Below are positions 31,905 to 44,047 of a stretch of DNA of 64,000 nt, one piece after another; position 1 is the first letter of the stretch; each line of letters begins with the position of its first letter. The position numbers and the translations under genes are program-made. Source of the DNA: Austropuccinia psidii (taxonomy: Eukaryota > Basidiomycota > Pucciniomycetes > Pucciniales > Sphaerophragmiaceae); NCBI GenBank assembly GCA_023105745.1, contig JALGQZ010000005.1, positions 62,672,019-62,736,018 of the forward strand, written 5' to 3'. A model generated the notes under the pieces. That model worked only from the letters and a program-made list of their open reading frames with translations. It did not search any database and had not been told where the DNA came from.

Positions 31905-34900
31905 ATAAAGTATCACCAGTCAACTTAGAGTTAGAGAAATTCAAGTCTTAACAATTAAATGAAGCTGTAATAAGCCTTCATTTGACTGATACACAGGAAA
32001 ATGAACTTTCTTCCCTTTTGTATGACCACAGAGGAGCATTTGCTTCAGACAAAGAACCTCTAGGAGCAATTATTGGTCATGAAGTTGACATCATTCTTAA
32101 CATTGAGAGACCTTATCCACCACTCTTAAGAAGACCTGCATATCCAGCAAGTCCAAAATCAAGAGAAGCTCTATAAATTCATATCAAAGAACTTCTGGAC
32201 CTTGGTGTAATACAAAAAGTAGGCCACAATGAAGGAGTAGAAATAACTACACCAGTCATAGTAGCATGGAATAATGGAAAATCTAGAATGGTTGGGGACT
32301 TTAGAGCTCCGAACACTTACACTGTTCCAGACAGATACCCAATAGCAAAAATCCAAATTGCCCTTACTCAAATATCTCAAGCAGTGTATATAACCACTAT
32401 GGATGCCCTTAAAGGATTCAATCAAAATGTGGTGACACCAAGAGCAAGAAAATACTTGAGAATTATTGTTCATTGTGGAGTGTATGAATACTTAAGAATG
32501 CCCTTTGGTATCAAAAATGCACCTTCAAACTTCCAAAGAATGATGAATGAAATCTTCCCTGAAGAACTCTCAGAGGGATGGTTAATCATTTACATTAATG
32601 ACATTATTGTCTGTTCCAAAACTTGGGAGGAACACATGTACAGATTGTCCAGAGTTTTGACAAAAATTCAATCACTGAACATGGATATCTCCTTGAAGAA
32701 ATGTCATTTTGGATTTAAAGAACTTAAAGCACTAGGACATGTTGTATCTGGTTTGTCCCTTGGAATTGAGAAAAACAAAGGTGCAGCAGTATTGCTAAAA
32801 CCCATGCCTCAGAATAAGAAGTAAATTCAGTCATTCTTAGGTTTTGCAGGATATTACAGGCAACACATTAAAGATATTGCGTCCATAGCAAGACCACTTT
32901 ATAAATTATGTGACAAAGACACAGTATTGGAAATGACTGTTGACAGAGTCAAAGCTTTTGAGTCTCTAAGAGAATCCTTGACCACTGCTCCACTCTTACT
33001 GATGCTAGACTTTAAATTGCCTTTTAAATTGTATATTGATGCATCAGGGGATGGGCTGGGTGCTGCAATTCACCAAGTTCAGATCATAAATGATAAACCT
33101 GTAGAAGGACCCATATGTTTCATTTCCAGGCAGATCAAACCAACTGAAGCCAGGTATGGAGCAAGTCAAATGGAATGTCTATTCCTTGTCTGTGCCTTGG
33201 AAAAATTGAACTACTTCTTGGAGGGATGTATTTTTGAAGTGATAACAGATTGTACAGCTGTCAAGTCACTTTTGAACATGAAAACACCCAACAGACATAT
33301 GCTCAGATGGCAAATAGCCATACAGGAATACAGAGGCAATATGACTATTGTTCATAAGGATGGGAATATTCATAGAAATGCAGATGGACTAAGCAGATGG
33401 CCATTACCAAATAATACTGATAATCCTGCTTATGTGCCAGAAGAAGCTTCACCACAAATCCCAATAGAAGGAATAAGTGTTACAGACTTGAACACCACCT
33501 TCTTTGAGGAAGTCAGGAATAGTTACACTCAAGATAAGAACTGTAGCATCTTATGGCAATTACTTAACAAAGACTGTAAAGACAACTCTCTAATACATGC
33601 CTTGGATGAAGTATGGAAAAAATCTTATGATGAAGGAAGATTTCACCTACTGGATGGTATAATTTACTACAGAACCAAGCACACATGTGTCATGACAGTT
33701 GTAGACAGGTCATTAATCAATCTTGTACTGAAAGAATGCCATGATAGCCCCTTTTCAGGACATCTGTCTGAAGACAGAACAAGAGAAAAAGCAAAGACCT
33801 GCATATGGTGGCCAATGTGGCAAAAGGATGTTGCACAGTATTGCAAAACCTGTGCCATATGTCAAAAAGCAAATAAATCCACTGGCAAAAGACTTGGAAA
33901 TATGATCAAAATCCAAGAACCCAGCACACCTTGGGAAATTGTCCATATGGATTGGGTAACTGGCCTACCACCAGGGGGTGACAGGAGCTACAATGCTTGC
34001 CTAGTAATTGTGGACAGATTTAGTAAAACTCCAATCTTTTTGCCATGTCACAAAGATGATACAGCCATGGATACAGCTCTTCTAATATGCAATAGAGTAG
34101 TATCATGGACTGGAATATTTACAAATATCATTAGTGACAGAGATCCTAAATTCCCCTCAGCACTGTGGACAAATCTTCACCAGCTATTTGGGACAAAATT
34201 ATCCTTCTCCACAGCCTACCACCCACAAACTGATGGGCTGGCTGAAAGAATGATTCAAACCTTAGAAGATATGGTGAGAAGATTTTGTGCATATGGCCTT
34301 GAATTTAAAGATAGTGATGGTTTCACCCATGATTGGTGTACTCTTCTACCCACACTGCAACTGGCATACAAAACTTCCATTCATGCCAGTACCAATGAGA
34401 CTCCTGCTATTTTGGAAAAAGGATGGAATCCCAAATTACCGCAAGATTCTTCAAGGAAGGATTTGGTTGAAATACATCCTACAGCTGCCAGCTTCAAAGG
34501 AATGCTAGAAAGGGCAAGAAAGCATGCAGTAAGGTGCATGGAAGACTCATTTGCATAGGCTAAAGATAAATGGGACAAATCTCATGCCACTCTAGATTTC
34601 AAGGTAGGGGATTTAGTACTAGTATCCACTACAAACTTCAATAACATCAAAGGATGTAAAAAGCTCAAAGACTCCTTTGCAGGACCTTTTATCATTAAAG
34701 CCATCCATGGGAAAAATGCTATTGAAGTAGAATTATCTGAAGAACTTAGTAATAAGTATCCTACATTTCCAGTGAGCTTGATAAAGCCATAAAAATCTAG
34801 TGATGCTTAGAAATTCCCCTTGAGGAATAAGATTCCTCAAGTTATACCTCCTATTGAGACATCTGGTACTAAGAAAATTACCAAAGTTCTCAAAGAAAGG

Positions 34901-35052
34901 AAATTAAGAACCAAGAAAGTAAGGGAATACCTTGTTAGGTACAGTGACCCAACTTGTCAAGATGAATGGTTAGAAGAAAAAGATATACCAGAAGCTACCA
35001 AACTCCTCAGGAGGTTGAGACACACTAGAAATACCAATATTCCAAATTGATA
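31905..35052 (+). pseudogene. pol: pol of family-1 element: RT, RNase H, integrase, chromodomain-like tail (broken)
   Basis: Open pieces lie at 31982-32176, 32288-32824, 32927-34558 and 34820-35050, all in one frame after the -1 shift. The RT active site reads Y-I-N-D at 32591-32602, with the first catalytic Asp changed to Asn. RNase H is at 32960-33420 ([24 protein letters not shown]). The integrase has [14 protein letters not shown] and CAICQK for zinc binding, then the [11 protein letters not shown] and [13 protein letters not shown] core. The tail REYLVRYSDPTCQDEWLEEK resembles a chromodomain, which in chromoviruses steers integration to marked chromatin. Stops fall near 31950, at 32174, 32822 and 34556, and near 34790 and 34808. 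Confidence 0.92.
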
Positions 35053-35060
35053 TTCTTTTT

Positions 35061-35073
35061 TAGGGGGAGGGAA
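35061..35073 (+). other. Polypurine tract of complete family-1 element
   Basis: TAGGGGGAGGGAA lies directly against the first base of the 3' LTR and is identical to the tract at 5276-5288. Confidence 0.88.
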
Positions 35074-36919
35074 TGTGAGCCTTAGAGGTAATTTCATATA
35101 CCCAAAAGAGCACAAATACAAAAATAACATATTATTAAAATAAAAATCAAAATATAAATATAAAATTATATTAAAAATAAAGAATTAATTACAATTTAAA
35201 AACAAAAATACATTAAATTTTGTAAGTATAAAATTACATTTAAACTTGAAAAAATTAAGTAAAAATGTAAATTACATTTAAACTTGAAAAAACTAAGTAA
35301 AAATGAAATTTTGACAAAATTGTGAAAAAATAAATAAATTTAGAAAAAAGTTAAATAAAAATTATTATAACTTCTTATCCAATATATAAACACATAAAAA
35401 TTATTTCACCATTGGATTCCTCATAAAAAATTCCTCTGGGGTCACCTCTGAGTGAAATTCTTGTAACTAAACTCTAAATAAGCTTAAATTAAGTTTTTAG
35501 TATTTTCAATACAAAAGTTGAAAATCCTCAAAACTTTAATTTAATTCACACCACATGTGGTTTTAACCATCAAATTTTGTGTTAATATTGGGGTGTTGTT
35601 TATATTTTAGAAGTTATGAGGAATTGAAGTATTTTCAATTGAATTCAATTGAAATGTCAAAATGTGTGCATGTAATACATAAGTGAACTTTGATTTACAT
35701 ATGAGGTGTCAATTATTACTGTATTTTACTGTACAATTGAATTGAATTACATATGTAAATTATAAGTATAATACATGATGAGGAATTAAAGGAAAAATAA
35801 ATTGGAAAGATTAAATTTGGGGGGAAAAGGAACTCCAGCTCTAAGGGGGAGCTAGACCCCCAAAATCCTTGCTGACAGGCGTGGAATGTTAAAATTCATG
35901 AAAAAGCTCATCACTTTTGCCCTGGAATTGAGCTACAGGGTCTGTGAACTCAATTGATGATGAGGTTTTGATACCAACTGGGGTAGTTTTAGCTGGTGCC
36001 AAGAGGGTAAAACTACCCTGAAGAAAAAACAATCATAGTAAAAATAGTTTTAACTGGTTTCTACGCCTCTGACACACATTCTGACGTGTTTCGAAGGCTC
36101 TAGGCCTAGTATTGCTATAGTAATGGCTGACTTAAGGGTCTAAAATGGCTAAAAATGCCTAAAAATGGCTTAAACCAGCCCTTTTTGGTCTGAACCAGGG
36201 TTCAATTATGCCATAATTGGCTTTTCTGTTGTCAGAATTTTTTTCACGACTGACAAGAGTAAATTTTACTTTTGGAGTAAGAGAATTGATGGCTATAAAA
36301 GAATGTCTTCTTTGCCCCACTTTTCTCTTCATGTTAGAATCTTTTCCTTTTATTAATTAGTTTAAACACTGTTAAACAAATCAATAAAAGATTCCAACCA
36401 CCATTTTTAAATCATTTTAATCCTTTTAACCACGTGAGAAAATCACTATAATCATTGTTTGTAACTCTTATAATCATTTTTACCCCTGAACCACCCCAAA
36501 AGTGAATTAAACCATCTTTCATCACTGTAAATTTTGTCACTTTGTTTCCAAATTCACTCTGGTCACTTTTGGGCGTGTTTTCTCTTTAATATTCTTTTTA
36601 AAGACTTTGTTCTTTAATTAATTGCTTGCAGTTAATTGCTCAATTAATTCCAATTGAAATTGCTCTTGAAGAAATTTCTTTTGTAGCCTTAAAATATCTC
36701 TTGTAGAGTATTTTTGGGATAAAATTTTATTGTTGGTAAAAAAATAAATTTTTATAATATTATTGTTTTATACTAATAAAGTTATAAACAATAAAATTGG
36801 CGTGTTTTCTCTTAAAAATAATATTTCTTACTATTTTTAATTGATTTTTACCTTATACAAATTTTGAGGACAGGAAAAGTACTTGATTTTTAATCAAAGT
36901 TTCATATCCACACCTTACA
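35074..36919 (+). repeat. 3' LTR, family 1 (1846 bp)
   Basis: It starts TGTGAGCCTTAGAGG and ends CCACACCTTACA. It differs from the 5' LTR by scattered substitutions and a 38-bp tandem duplication at 35231-35306. A TATA box is at 36294-36301. Confidence 0.94.
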
Positions 36920-37739
36920 AGTTCCCACCAGATGAATCCTAGAAACAGATATGGGATTTACAGCTTTCATTAGTATTGTATAGTTTCTGTGGTTTACTCA
37001 TGGGAATTGAGAGAAAAATTAAAAAGGAAGATGGTTTCAAACATTGTTAATTTAAATCTATCCTTGAATCATAAAAAGCTTGTGAACTCAAAACATGGAT
37101 AATATGCTTCAAAAAGTACCAAAATTCCACATTTTTTTTTTAAAAAAATTTCTATCTATTAAATAAATTTTGTGCAAAGTATAAATATGACCAAGATTTT
37201 GAATTAAAAATATATGAGAAAACTTTTTTGTTTGGTTGAAGGTGAAGGTCTTAACCACAGAATATGTAAGTTTCATATTAAGCTTCAATGATTTGTCCTG
37301 AAGTCTGATGCAAATCATAATTATACCATAATGCAGGTACACTACCTACTAAATGTCATATAGAAGTAAGCTCTCTTATTATTATGGTAAAATGTAACAT
37401 CTTAGATTTATTTATCACTTCCAGATATTTTTCATTAATGTAAGCTCCAATATTGCATTTTTGCTCATAGATCTTTGAGATAATTTCACTACTGCAGCTA
37501 AAAGCTATACCATCAAGAACAAATGGTACTCAAATTTAAAAATGTGAGTTCCTGTCAAAGATATTTAAAAATTAATACTACACATCTTATTTAGATTGAT
37601 TTGAATTGGTTTAATTTCCAGCACTTTTGTATCATATAGTTTTTATACTTGTAAGAAGTATTTATAGTTATATGCTTATACCATTAGTTCTAAATATGTC
37701 TGACTTTGGAAATATTTACATATGTTGGAACTTTATTGG
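36920..37739. other. AT-rich flank, no gene recognised
   Basis: About 820 bp between the family-1 element and the family-3 pol fragment. It has no long open frame, LTR match or RNA-like fold that I can recognise. It may be the far side of the site the element at 26860 entered. Confidence 0.45.
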
Positions 37740-38206
37740 CACCTGATTTTCACATTATTCTTTTTAATTCTCAAAAGATGGTCAAGGGCTGGAGCTTAAT
37801 TCTCATTTTCCCCTGGTGTATGATATTCTTGGGACAAAACTTGCATTTTCCACAGATTAACATCCACAGATGGATGGTCAATCTGAAAGGATTGTCCAAA
37901 AAATGGAGGACCTCATCAGAATCTTCTGTGCCTATGGCAATGAATATAAAGACCATGAAGGTTGCACTTCTAGTAGCCATACAACTGGCTTACAACATCA
38001 GTCAGAACTTTACCACACGGATATCACCTCCTCTAGTAGATAGAGGGTGGAACTGCACATTGCCTGTGGATCAATTGAAGAAAAATCTTCTGAAAATTCA
38101 CCCAACAGCCAAATACTCTCATTAGAATTTAAAGAGATCATTCAACACAGCTTGAACATGCATACCTGAGGCAAAGGAGTAAAACAAGCAGGGGTATGAA
38201 CAAACC
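37740..38206 (+). pseudogene. pol: Family-3 integrase core fragment (left of nested insertion)
   Basis: From about 37830 the sequence reads GTKLAFSTD, stop, HPQMDGQSERIVQKMEDLIR in one frame, then EYKDHEG. This is the third-catalytic-residue region of a family-3 integrase, as in [13 protein letters not shown]. It continues in shifted frames to NLLKIHPTAK near 38090. It is interrupted at 38207 by the family-2 remnant and resumes at 43532. Confidence 0.8.
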
Positions 38207-38954
38207 TGTAAGGTTTGCCTTTGAAACAATAAGTACAAATTACTAATATTTTAATTGTTGTACTCTGAATGTCCTTATGAATCAAGTAAATAAGATAAAA
38301 ATATTAATAATAATGAAGATTTATTATGATTATAGCATAAAAACAATTATATTATTAAATAAATTTAATAATATAATTTATATGATAAAAAAAATAATAT
38401 AATAAATAAATATATTAATATTTGATAATTAATATATTCAAAAGCACTTTATTACTGTTACCAAACAATAATAAATGCATAAAAAATTGTTTTTTATTAA
38501 TGAAAAACAATTAATAAAAAGAATATTACTAATATTAAAGTTATTTATCAATATAGATACTATTTTTATTAATAAAAGCTTTAAGAAGAATAATAAAGAG
38601 AGAAATTATTATAATAAGATGAAAGAACCTACTTTAAACACTTAATATAATAATTTTGAAACAATTTTACACCAAAAAATGTAAATACAACATATTTAAA
38701 TTGAACCTACAAATGCAAATTGAAGAAATTACAAATATTCTTGATTTTACGTGGAAATGAGATTTATATGAGACTTATGACAAAAACAGTTAAACAAATG
38801 CACTGATCACGTCTGAATTGATGCTCATAATAAAGATTATTTTGGGTATTGATTATATGATAGATTTATATATAAAGAATAAAGATTTTACCTTTTAATT
38901 GAATTGTTTTATTGTTTTTTTGTTGCATCTTAGGGGAAAATAGAGTAAAAAGAG
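38207..38954 (-). repeat. 3' LTR remnant, family 2 (R-U5 part only)
   Basis: On the minus strand it ends AAACCTTACA at 38207 and matches 57698-58442 of the intact LTR. The break falls about 3 bp after the position of the TATA box, so all of U3 is missing. Confidence 0.85.
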
Positions 38955-40148
38955 TGGGGCTTGCTGGTAGAAGCTACTGCGGCTTCTTCCTTGGTTGCCT
39001 CCTTCTTTTTGGCCTGGTAATCCTTGATCTTCTTTATTTGTGGTTTGGATGATAGTCAATTACATCCATTGGAGCATCTCACTATTTCCTCCTCTTTGAG
39101 GAACTTTTCAAGGATGTGCCAGGAGTTCATCACTCATTGGTGTATTTGTGGCAACATTTGCCAGTCCTTGTCCTTGTACACTGTGTAGTACTTCTTGTAC
39201 TGGCTCATGCAATTATCTATCTGAGCCCTCTGAATGTGATCTGTACCTGTTTGAGTTACTCATACTTAGTTCTAACTCTGGTTCAGATATAATGGGCATT
39301 TCTGGGACTTGCCTTTGGGATAAGGCACTTCGTTGTGTGGATTCTGTTCCACTGCAGATTTTGCCCTTTCTTTTCCCTTTTCAGGGATCAATTCTACATC
39401 TGAGTCCAGCTCCATCTGATTGGATGGAGTATTGGGAGCCTCTTCTGGTAGTAATAATTTGAAGAAATAAGAAATAAGAAGATTTCAGGACAAGAATTCT
39501 TCTTATGGCAATTCATAAAGGTGGTACTCACCATCAGAGTCCTGAATAGTGGGGCCTGGAAAGTCTAATTTCTTAGCTTTATTTTTCTTCATGACAATTG
39601 GTGTTGGGGAACTTGGGAGAGTTTCTTTCACAAATCTTTCAACAGTGGTCTGACAGTCCTCTGTTGGATTGTCTTCAAACACTAAAAAAGCAAATAATTA
39701 TAAGTCTTTTATATAAGAAGTGTTCTTTTTGGTAAGATATGCCAAATTTCCGTGAAAAAATTGCTCTTATATCTTTGAATAAATGAAATGAATGATGAAA
39801 AAAAATGAAAAAAAATTACTTTTTTTATTAGTTTTTAATATCTTCTTAATTTTTTTATGTTTTAAAGAAGAAAATAAAAGTGAATATGATTCTTTTATGA
39901 GAGTAATTTATGATATAAAATTATTTTTGATTTAGAAAATATCTCTTTTAATCACTAGTGTCACTCAAAGAAAGTTCTTGCAAGTCTAAGGATGTGAAAA
40001 ACCATGTGTAGGACAGTACAATTGCTTTCCAAATGCCTCAATAGCTTTCAAAATCAAGAAATATAATATTATTATATAATATTATGATTATAATTATAAT
40101 CTATTATTGGATAAACCCAATTAAAATCTCTTTAAAGGTCTTTTAAAA
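38955..40148 (-). pseudogene. Leader, accessory exons and gag N-terminus of family-2 remnant
   Basis: It matches 58443-59672 of the intact element. Accessory exon 1 lies at about 39685-39535 (rc of AAATTAGACTTTCCAGGCC and neighbours), the next exon near 39450-39320, and the overlapping gag/accessory region down to 38955 (CTACCAGCAAGCCCC on the minus strand). The primer-binding motif is absent: the LTR end ACA is followed by TTTTAAAAGACC, where the intact copy has TTTGGGGGCC and about 25 more bases first. It cannot make full proteins. Confidence 0.75.
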
Positions 40149-43100
40149 TGTAAGGTTTGACTAGGAAACAATAAGTAAAAATTACTAATATTTTATTTGT
40201 TGTACTCTGAATGTCCTTATAAATAAAGTAAATAAGATAAAAATAATCATAATAATGAAGATTTAGTATTATCATGGCATAAAAATAATTATATTATTAA
40301 ATAAATTTAATAATATAAATTATATGAAAAAAATAATAATATGATAAATAAATTGATTAATAATTCATAATTAATATATTCAAAAGCACTTTATTATTGT
40401 TACCAACAAATGGTAAGGGAGTAAAAAATTGTTTTCTATTAACAAAAAACAATCAATAAAAATAATATTCCTAATATTAAAGTTATATATCAATATAAAT
40501 AATATTTATATTACTTAAAGATTTATTGAGAATAATAATAGAGAGAAATTACTATAATAAGAGAAAATAACATACTTTAAACACTTAATCTAATAATTTT
40601 GAAACAATTTTACACCAAAAAATGTAAATACAACTTGTTTAAATTGTACCTACAAATGAAAATTAAAGAAATTACAAATATTCTTGATTTTACATGGAAA
40701 TGAGATTTATAAGAGAACTATAACAAAAACAGTTAAACAATTTGAATGATCATGTCTGAATTGATGATTATAATAAAGATTAAAATTGGTATCGCTTATA
40801 TAATAGATTTATATATAAAGAAGAAAGATTTCACCTTTTAATTGAATTGTTTTATTTTTTTGTTGCGTCTTAGGCAAAAATAGAGTAGAAAGAGCTCTAT
40901 TTATAGTAAATACCTCCCTTCTAGAGTCCAGTAGGCTTCTTGTAGACGTGTACTAATGATATCTCCTAGAAATGATCAGTATTTCAAGGTTTGGTGATGA
41001 TTACATCATGATCAAACCATCTTATCTCACTACAACACCATTATTTAAAGTTATCACAATAACTCTAAGTTTGATGACATCATAGGCTTGAAAGAAGCCT
41101 AAAATTCGTGGATTTCATTATTATTAATCAGAAAATAATAGTATTCACCAGTTTTATCACTTATATAACTGTTAAGCTTAAAATAAGGTTACAGTGAGTG
41201 ATCATAAATGATTAAATTCAAGCTTTAACTTTGATCATTAATAACTTTGAAGTCATACATGCTATAGCTATTCTGAGAGTGAATTCTAATACCAGAAATT
41301 TCTTTATTAAAATCACAAGATAATTTCATTACATCGTCAGAAGTCTATTTTTGAGGATTTTTCTTGTAACTCATCTTTTCTGTCAAAATTTAATAGTTTA
41401 AACTTCAAACCATGATTTCAAGGGATTATACCTTCAATATTATGATAAGAATTACATCATTTTTCACTTATGAGCTTGTAGAATCTGACTGTCCACTTTT
41501 TTTAAGTTTAGACTACTTTCACAACAAAGTGATCAACAGCTCCAGTGAGTTTAATCAATTGTCACAGGGGCTTCAGTGGATATACAAGAGTGTCCTGGCA
41601 CTCAGCAATCAGGGAACTCACTTGGAAGACGCCAAAAGAATAAAGAATAAAAATAATAAGAATGAATTCCTCTAAAAGATATGCAGGTACAAGATGAGAT
41701 GCAAAAGAGGAAAGGGAAGCCAAATGGCCAAAGAGCCGACCAAGTAAGTCCTTAATCACTGTTTCAACCTTCCAAAAATGAATAATGGAATTAGTGAGGA
41801 TATGACCACCAAATATCCATTGAAAGGCGAAGAAAGAGAGAGAGAAAGGTGCTAAATGACTGACTTAATAATATCAGTATTTGCTTAACTAAAATGAAAG
41901 AAAATAAAGATAAAAATAAATCAAAGTATATTCATTAACTGGGGGAAAACCCCCCCAGGGTCAAAGAGTAGCCGGTTTATGTGAAAAGTTGGGAGCTTCA
42001 GTTCTTCAGTCTGAAAACTGATGTGTATTGATCCTTGAGGCTGTATTGATTGTTTTGGGAATTGATACAGCTGGCTAATATTGAAATTGAAATGGGTTGA
42101 ATGAGTTTCCCACACTTGAAAATGAAATTCAGTTCTTGATGGATCCAGACTGTATTGAAATGAAGGTGGTTGCCAAGATGGATTGAGTGGAGCTTTGACA
42201 CTTGACAACTCCTTTTGGCACTGCCTCTTGAATACACCTTGAGAATGAATTAACAGTATTCCCTTGGAAGGAATACTTGGAGTGAGAATAACCAATGATT
42301 GCTTGATGGCGTCATTGGTATTTGAGGTTTTGACACTTGTCCTTGAGCCTTGATGAATCCTCTTGATGACGTGACTGGCTGGCCTGATGGAAAGTTGGAA
42401 TAACCAGATGATATTGCCGCCAGTGGATTGCTGCTGAAAAAAGATGCATAATGGTTTATAACACCATATATGGCATTTTGGTTATTGGAGGTTGAAAATG
42501 GCCATAAGTCTTTAGAGATGACACAAGGAGGATATTGGTGAAATTTGGTTTTGGAGGGCTTCAGAGGTGTCAGAGTGTCTTTTGAGGTATTTGGCCAAAT
42601 ACAGCTCATACAGCCTTAAAACTTTATTTGTGCAAAGTGCACAAAAAGTGTGCAAAAGTGCGCAAATGCGCAGAAACTGTATTAAAAGCCAAATACACCT
42701 TCTTGGGCTGTATTTCCCCTGTTGACTGGGAAATACCAAAATTTCCCAAAAGTAGAGAAAGGCCAGGAAAGGCCTGATGATGGTGAAGGGCCCAAGTTGG
42801 GCCCAGATAATAAAGTGGCCATAAAAGGTCAAATGCGGTGAGATGGCCAATTTGGCCAATGATTTATGGATATGGCCAAATTTCCATATATTGGACGTGG
42901 CATGGATATGCCATATTGAAGTCCAAGGGGATGAATTGCCATGGTTGTGACATCAATAAGCTATTACATGTTTTCACCTTGTTTATAGCTTGTAAAATAA
43001 AGCTCATATCTTTGTTCTTAAATTAATTATGTGGTGCCTTTATTTTTTGTTTATCTCTCTATCTTGTATATTTCTACAGATATTAGCTAAAAACCATTAA

Positions 43101-43531
43101 TTTATGCATTGACCAAAAAAGTGCATATATTCAGCTCACTTCCTTAACCATTGAATTTAGAGAAAATCTTTATAATTATTTTATGTGTGGTGCCTTATGG
43201 AGAATCAAATGGTGCAGTTTATTTCACATGTTTATTCATTGGATTCTGATTTGAATAAGGATTTATACCTTTTTAAGGTAGTATTACTTATTCTTCAGTA
43301 ATTATTGACTTTTGAGATTTGCCATAAAAATGACATATGTGAATTTCACCATTAAAAATCTAATGGGGTAATCTATTTCACATTTTAACTCAATAAAATC
43401 TGTGTTAACTCGGACTTTGTACTTATTTATGGTATTTTTACTAGTCTTTGGGATAATTATTATAAGTATACTTATTACAGAAATTTTTTTGTGACATTTT
43501 TGGATATGTGGTCATATCTCAAAGGCTCACA
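40149..43531 (-). repeat. 5' LTR, family 2, interrupted by J solo LTR
   Basis: On the minus strand it starts TGTGAGCCTTTGAGATATG at 43531 and ends AAACCTTACA at 40149. Without the 1393-bp insertion and its duplication it is about 1985 bp, close to the 2025 bp of the LTR at 56418. The TATA box TATAAATAG is kept (reverse complement at 40897-40905). Confidence 0.88.
41560..42952. mobile_element. Solo LTR of family J (1393 bp), TSD TCAAT
   Basis: It begins TGTCACAGGGGC and ends GGTTGTGACA, so the ends are 7-bp inverted repeats with TG/CA termini. It is flanked by TCAAT at 41555-41559 and 42953-42957 and interrupts a family-2 LTR whose sequence continues on both sides. It matches the insertion at 17370-18996 in reverse. 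Open frames inside (e.g. 41921-42295 on the minus strand) have no recognisable domain. Confidence 0.85.
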
Positions 43532-44047
43532 AAACCCACAAGGAACCTGAAATCAGAGAAGGGCAACAGGTGATATTGTCTAATTTTAACTTTAATAATT
43601 GCAAAGACCAAAGAAAATTAGAGACAAATTTGTGGGCCCACCCTTCACTATCATTAGGTTGATAAAGAAGGATGCAGTATTGGTCATACTAAAAGAGGAA
43701 TTCTGAAAGAAACACTCAGTGTTTGCAGTTATTTTGGTAAACCTTACCACCAGACAGGAGAGGATGGGTTCCCCTCAGGGAACAAGAGCCACACCCCACT
43801 AGACATATTGGCAGTGGAGGACTCCCCTTTCCCAGTAAGAAGATCATCAAGGCCAGGAAGATAAGACTCAATGGGAAAGACCATAGAAATTACTTTTTTG
43901 GATTCAAGAAGCAAACAGCCAGGACAAATGGTTGGCAGAAGACACCTTACCAGATGGTGACCTTTTCCTGGGAAGGTTCAGACCCTCTGGGAGGGATGAA
44001 AAGTCACAAAAATGATTAGCCATTTCTAGAGGGAGGTTATGTAAGCA
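43532..44047 (+). pseudogene. pol: Family-3 integrase C-terminal fragment (right of nested insertion)
   Basis: Directly after the duplicated AAACC it reads PEIREGQQVILSNFNFNN, then KDQRKLETN, the SH3-like C-terminal region of family-3 integrase (family wording REGDQVLVSTLNFNN). Further on is KKHSVFAVILVNLTT, matching the KHPVFPVSLVKPY block. It is in line with 38206 across the insertion, so both halves are one gene. A purine-rich AGAGGGAGG near 44033 may be the polypurine tract before the LTR. Confidence 0.75.

Larger units (their letters stand above)
26860..36919 (+). mobile_element. Complete family-1 Ty3/gypsy chromovirus (10.06 kb), inactivated
   Basis: All structural parts are present: 5' LTR 26860-28654, primer-binding region, leader, gag, pol with chromodomain-like tail, polypurine tract and 3' LTR 35074-36919. 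Flanks are AATTC at 26855-26859 and AGTTC at 36920-36924, a 5-bp duplication with one change. The first 110 bases of the two LTRs are about 95% identical by eye. Several stops, one frameshift and a changed RT active site make it non-autonomous. Confidence 0.93.
38207..43531 (-). mobile_element. Deleted family-2 element with TSD AAACC, carrying a J solo LTR
   Basis: On the minus strand the order is 5' LTR (43531-40149), leader, accessory exons and N-terminal gag (40148-38955), then directly the last 748 bp of an LTR (38954-38207). Most of gag, all of pol, and the start of the 3' LTR are gone. The perfect 5-bp duplication AAACC at 38202-38206 and 43532-43536 shows the outer ends are original, so the deletion is internal. 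Confidence 0.88.

Noticed and set aside
41921..42859. Overlapping open frames inside the J solo LTR as a gene
   Set aside because: No domain, no shared frame with the other J copy, and the segment is bounded by LTR ends and target-site duplications.
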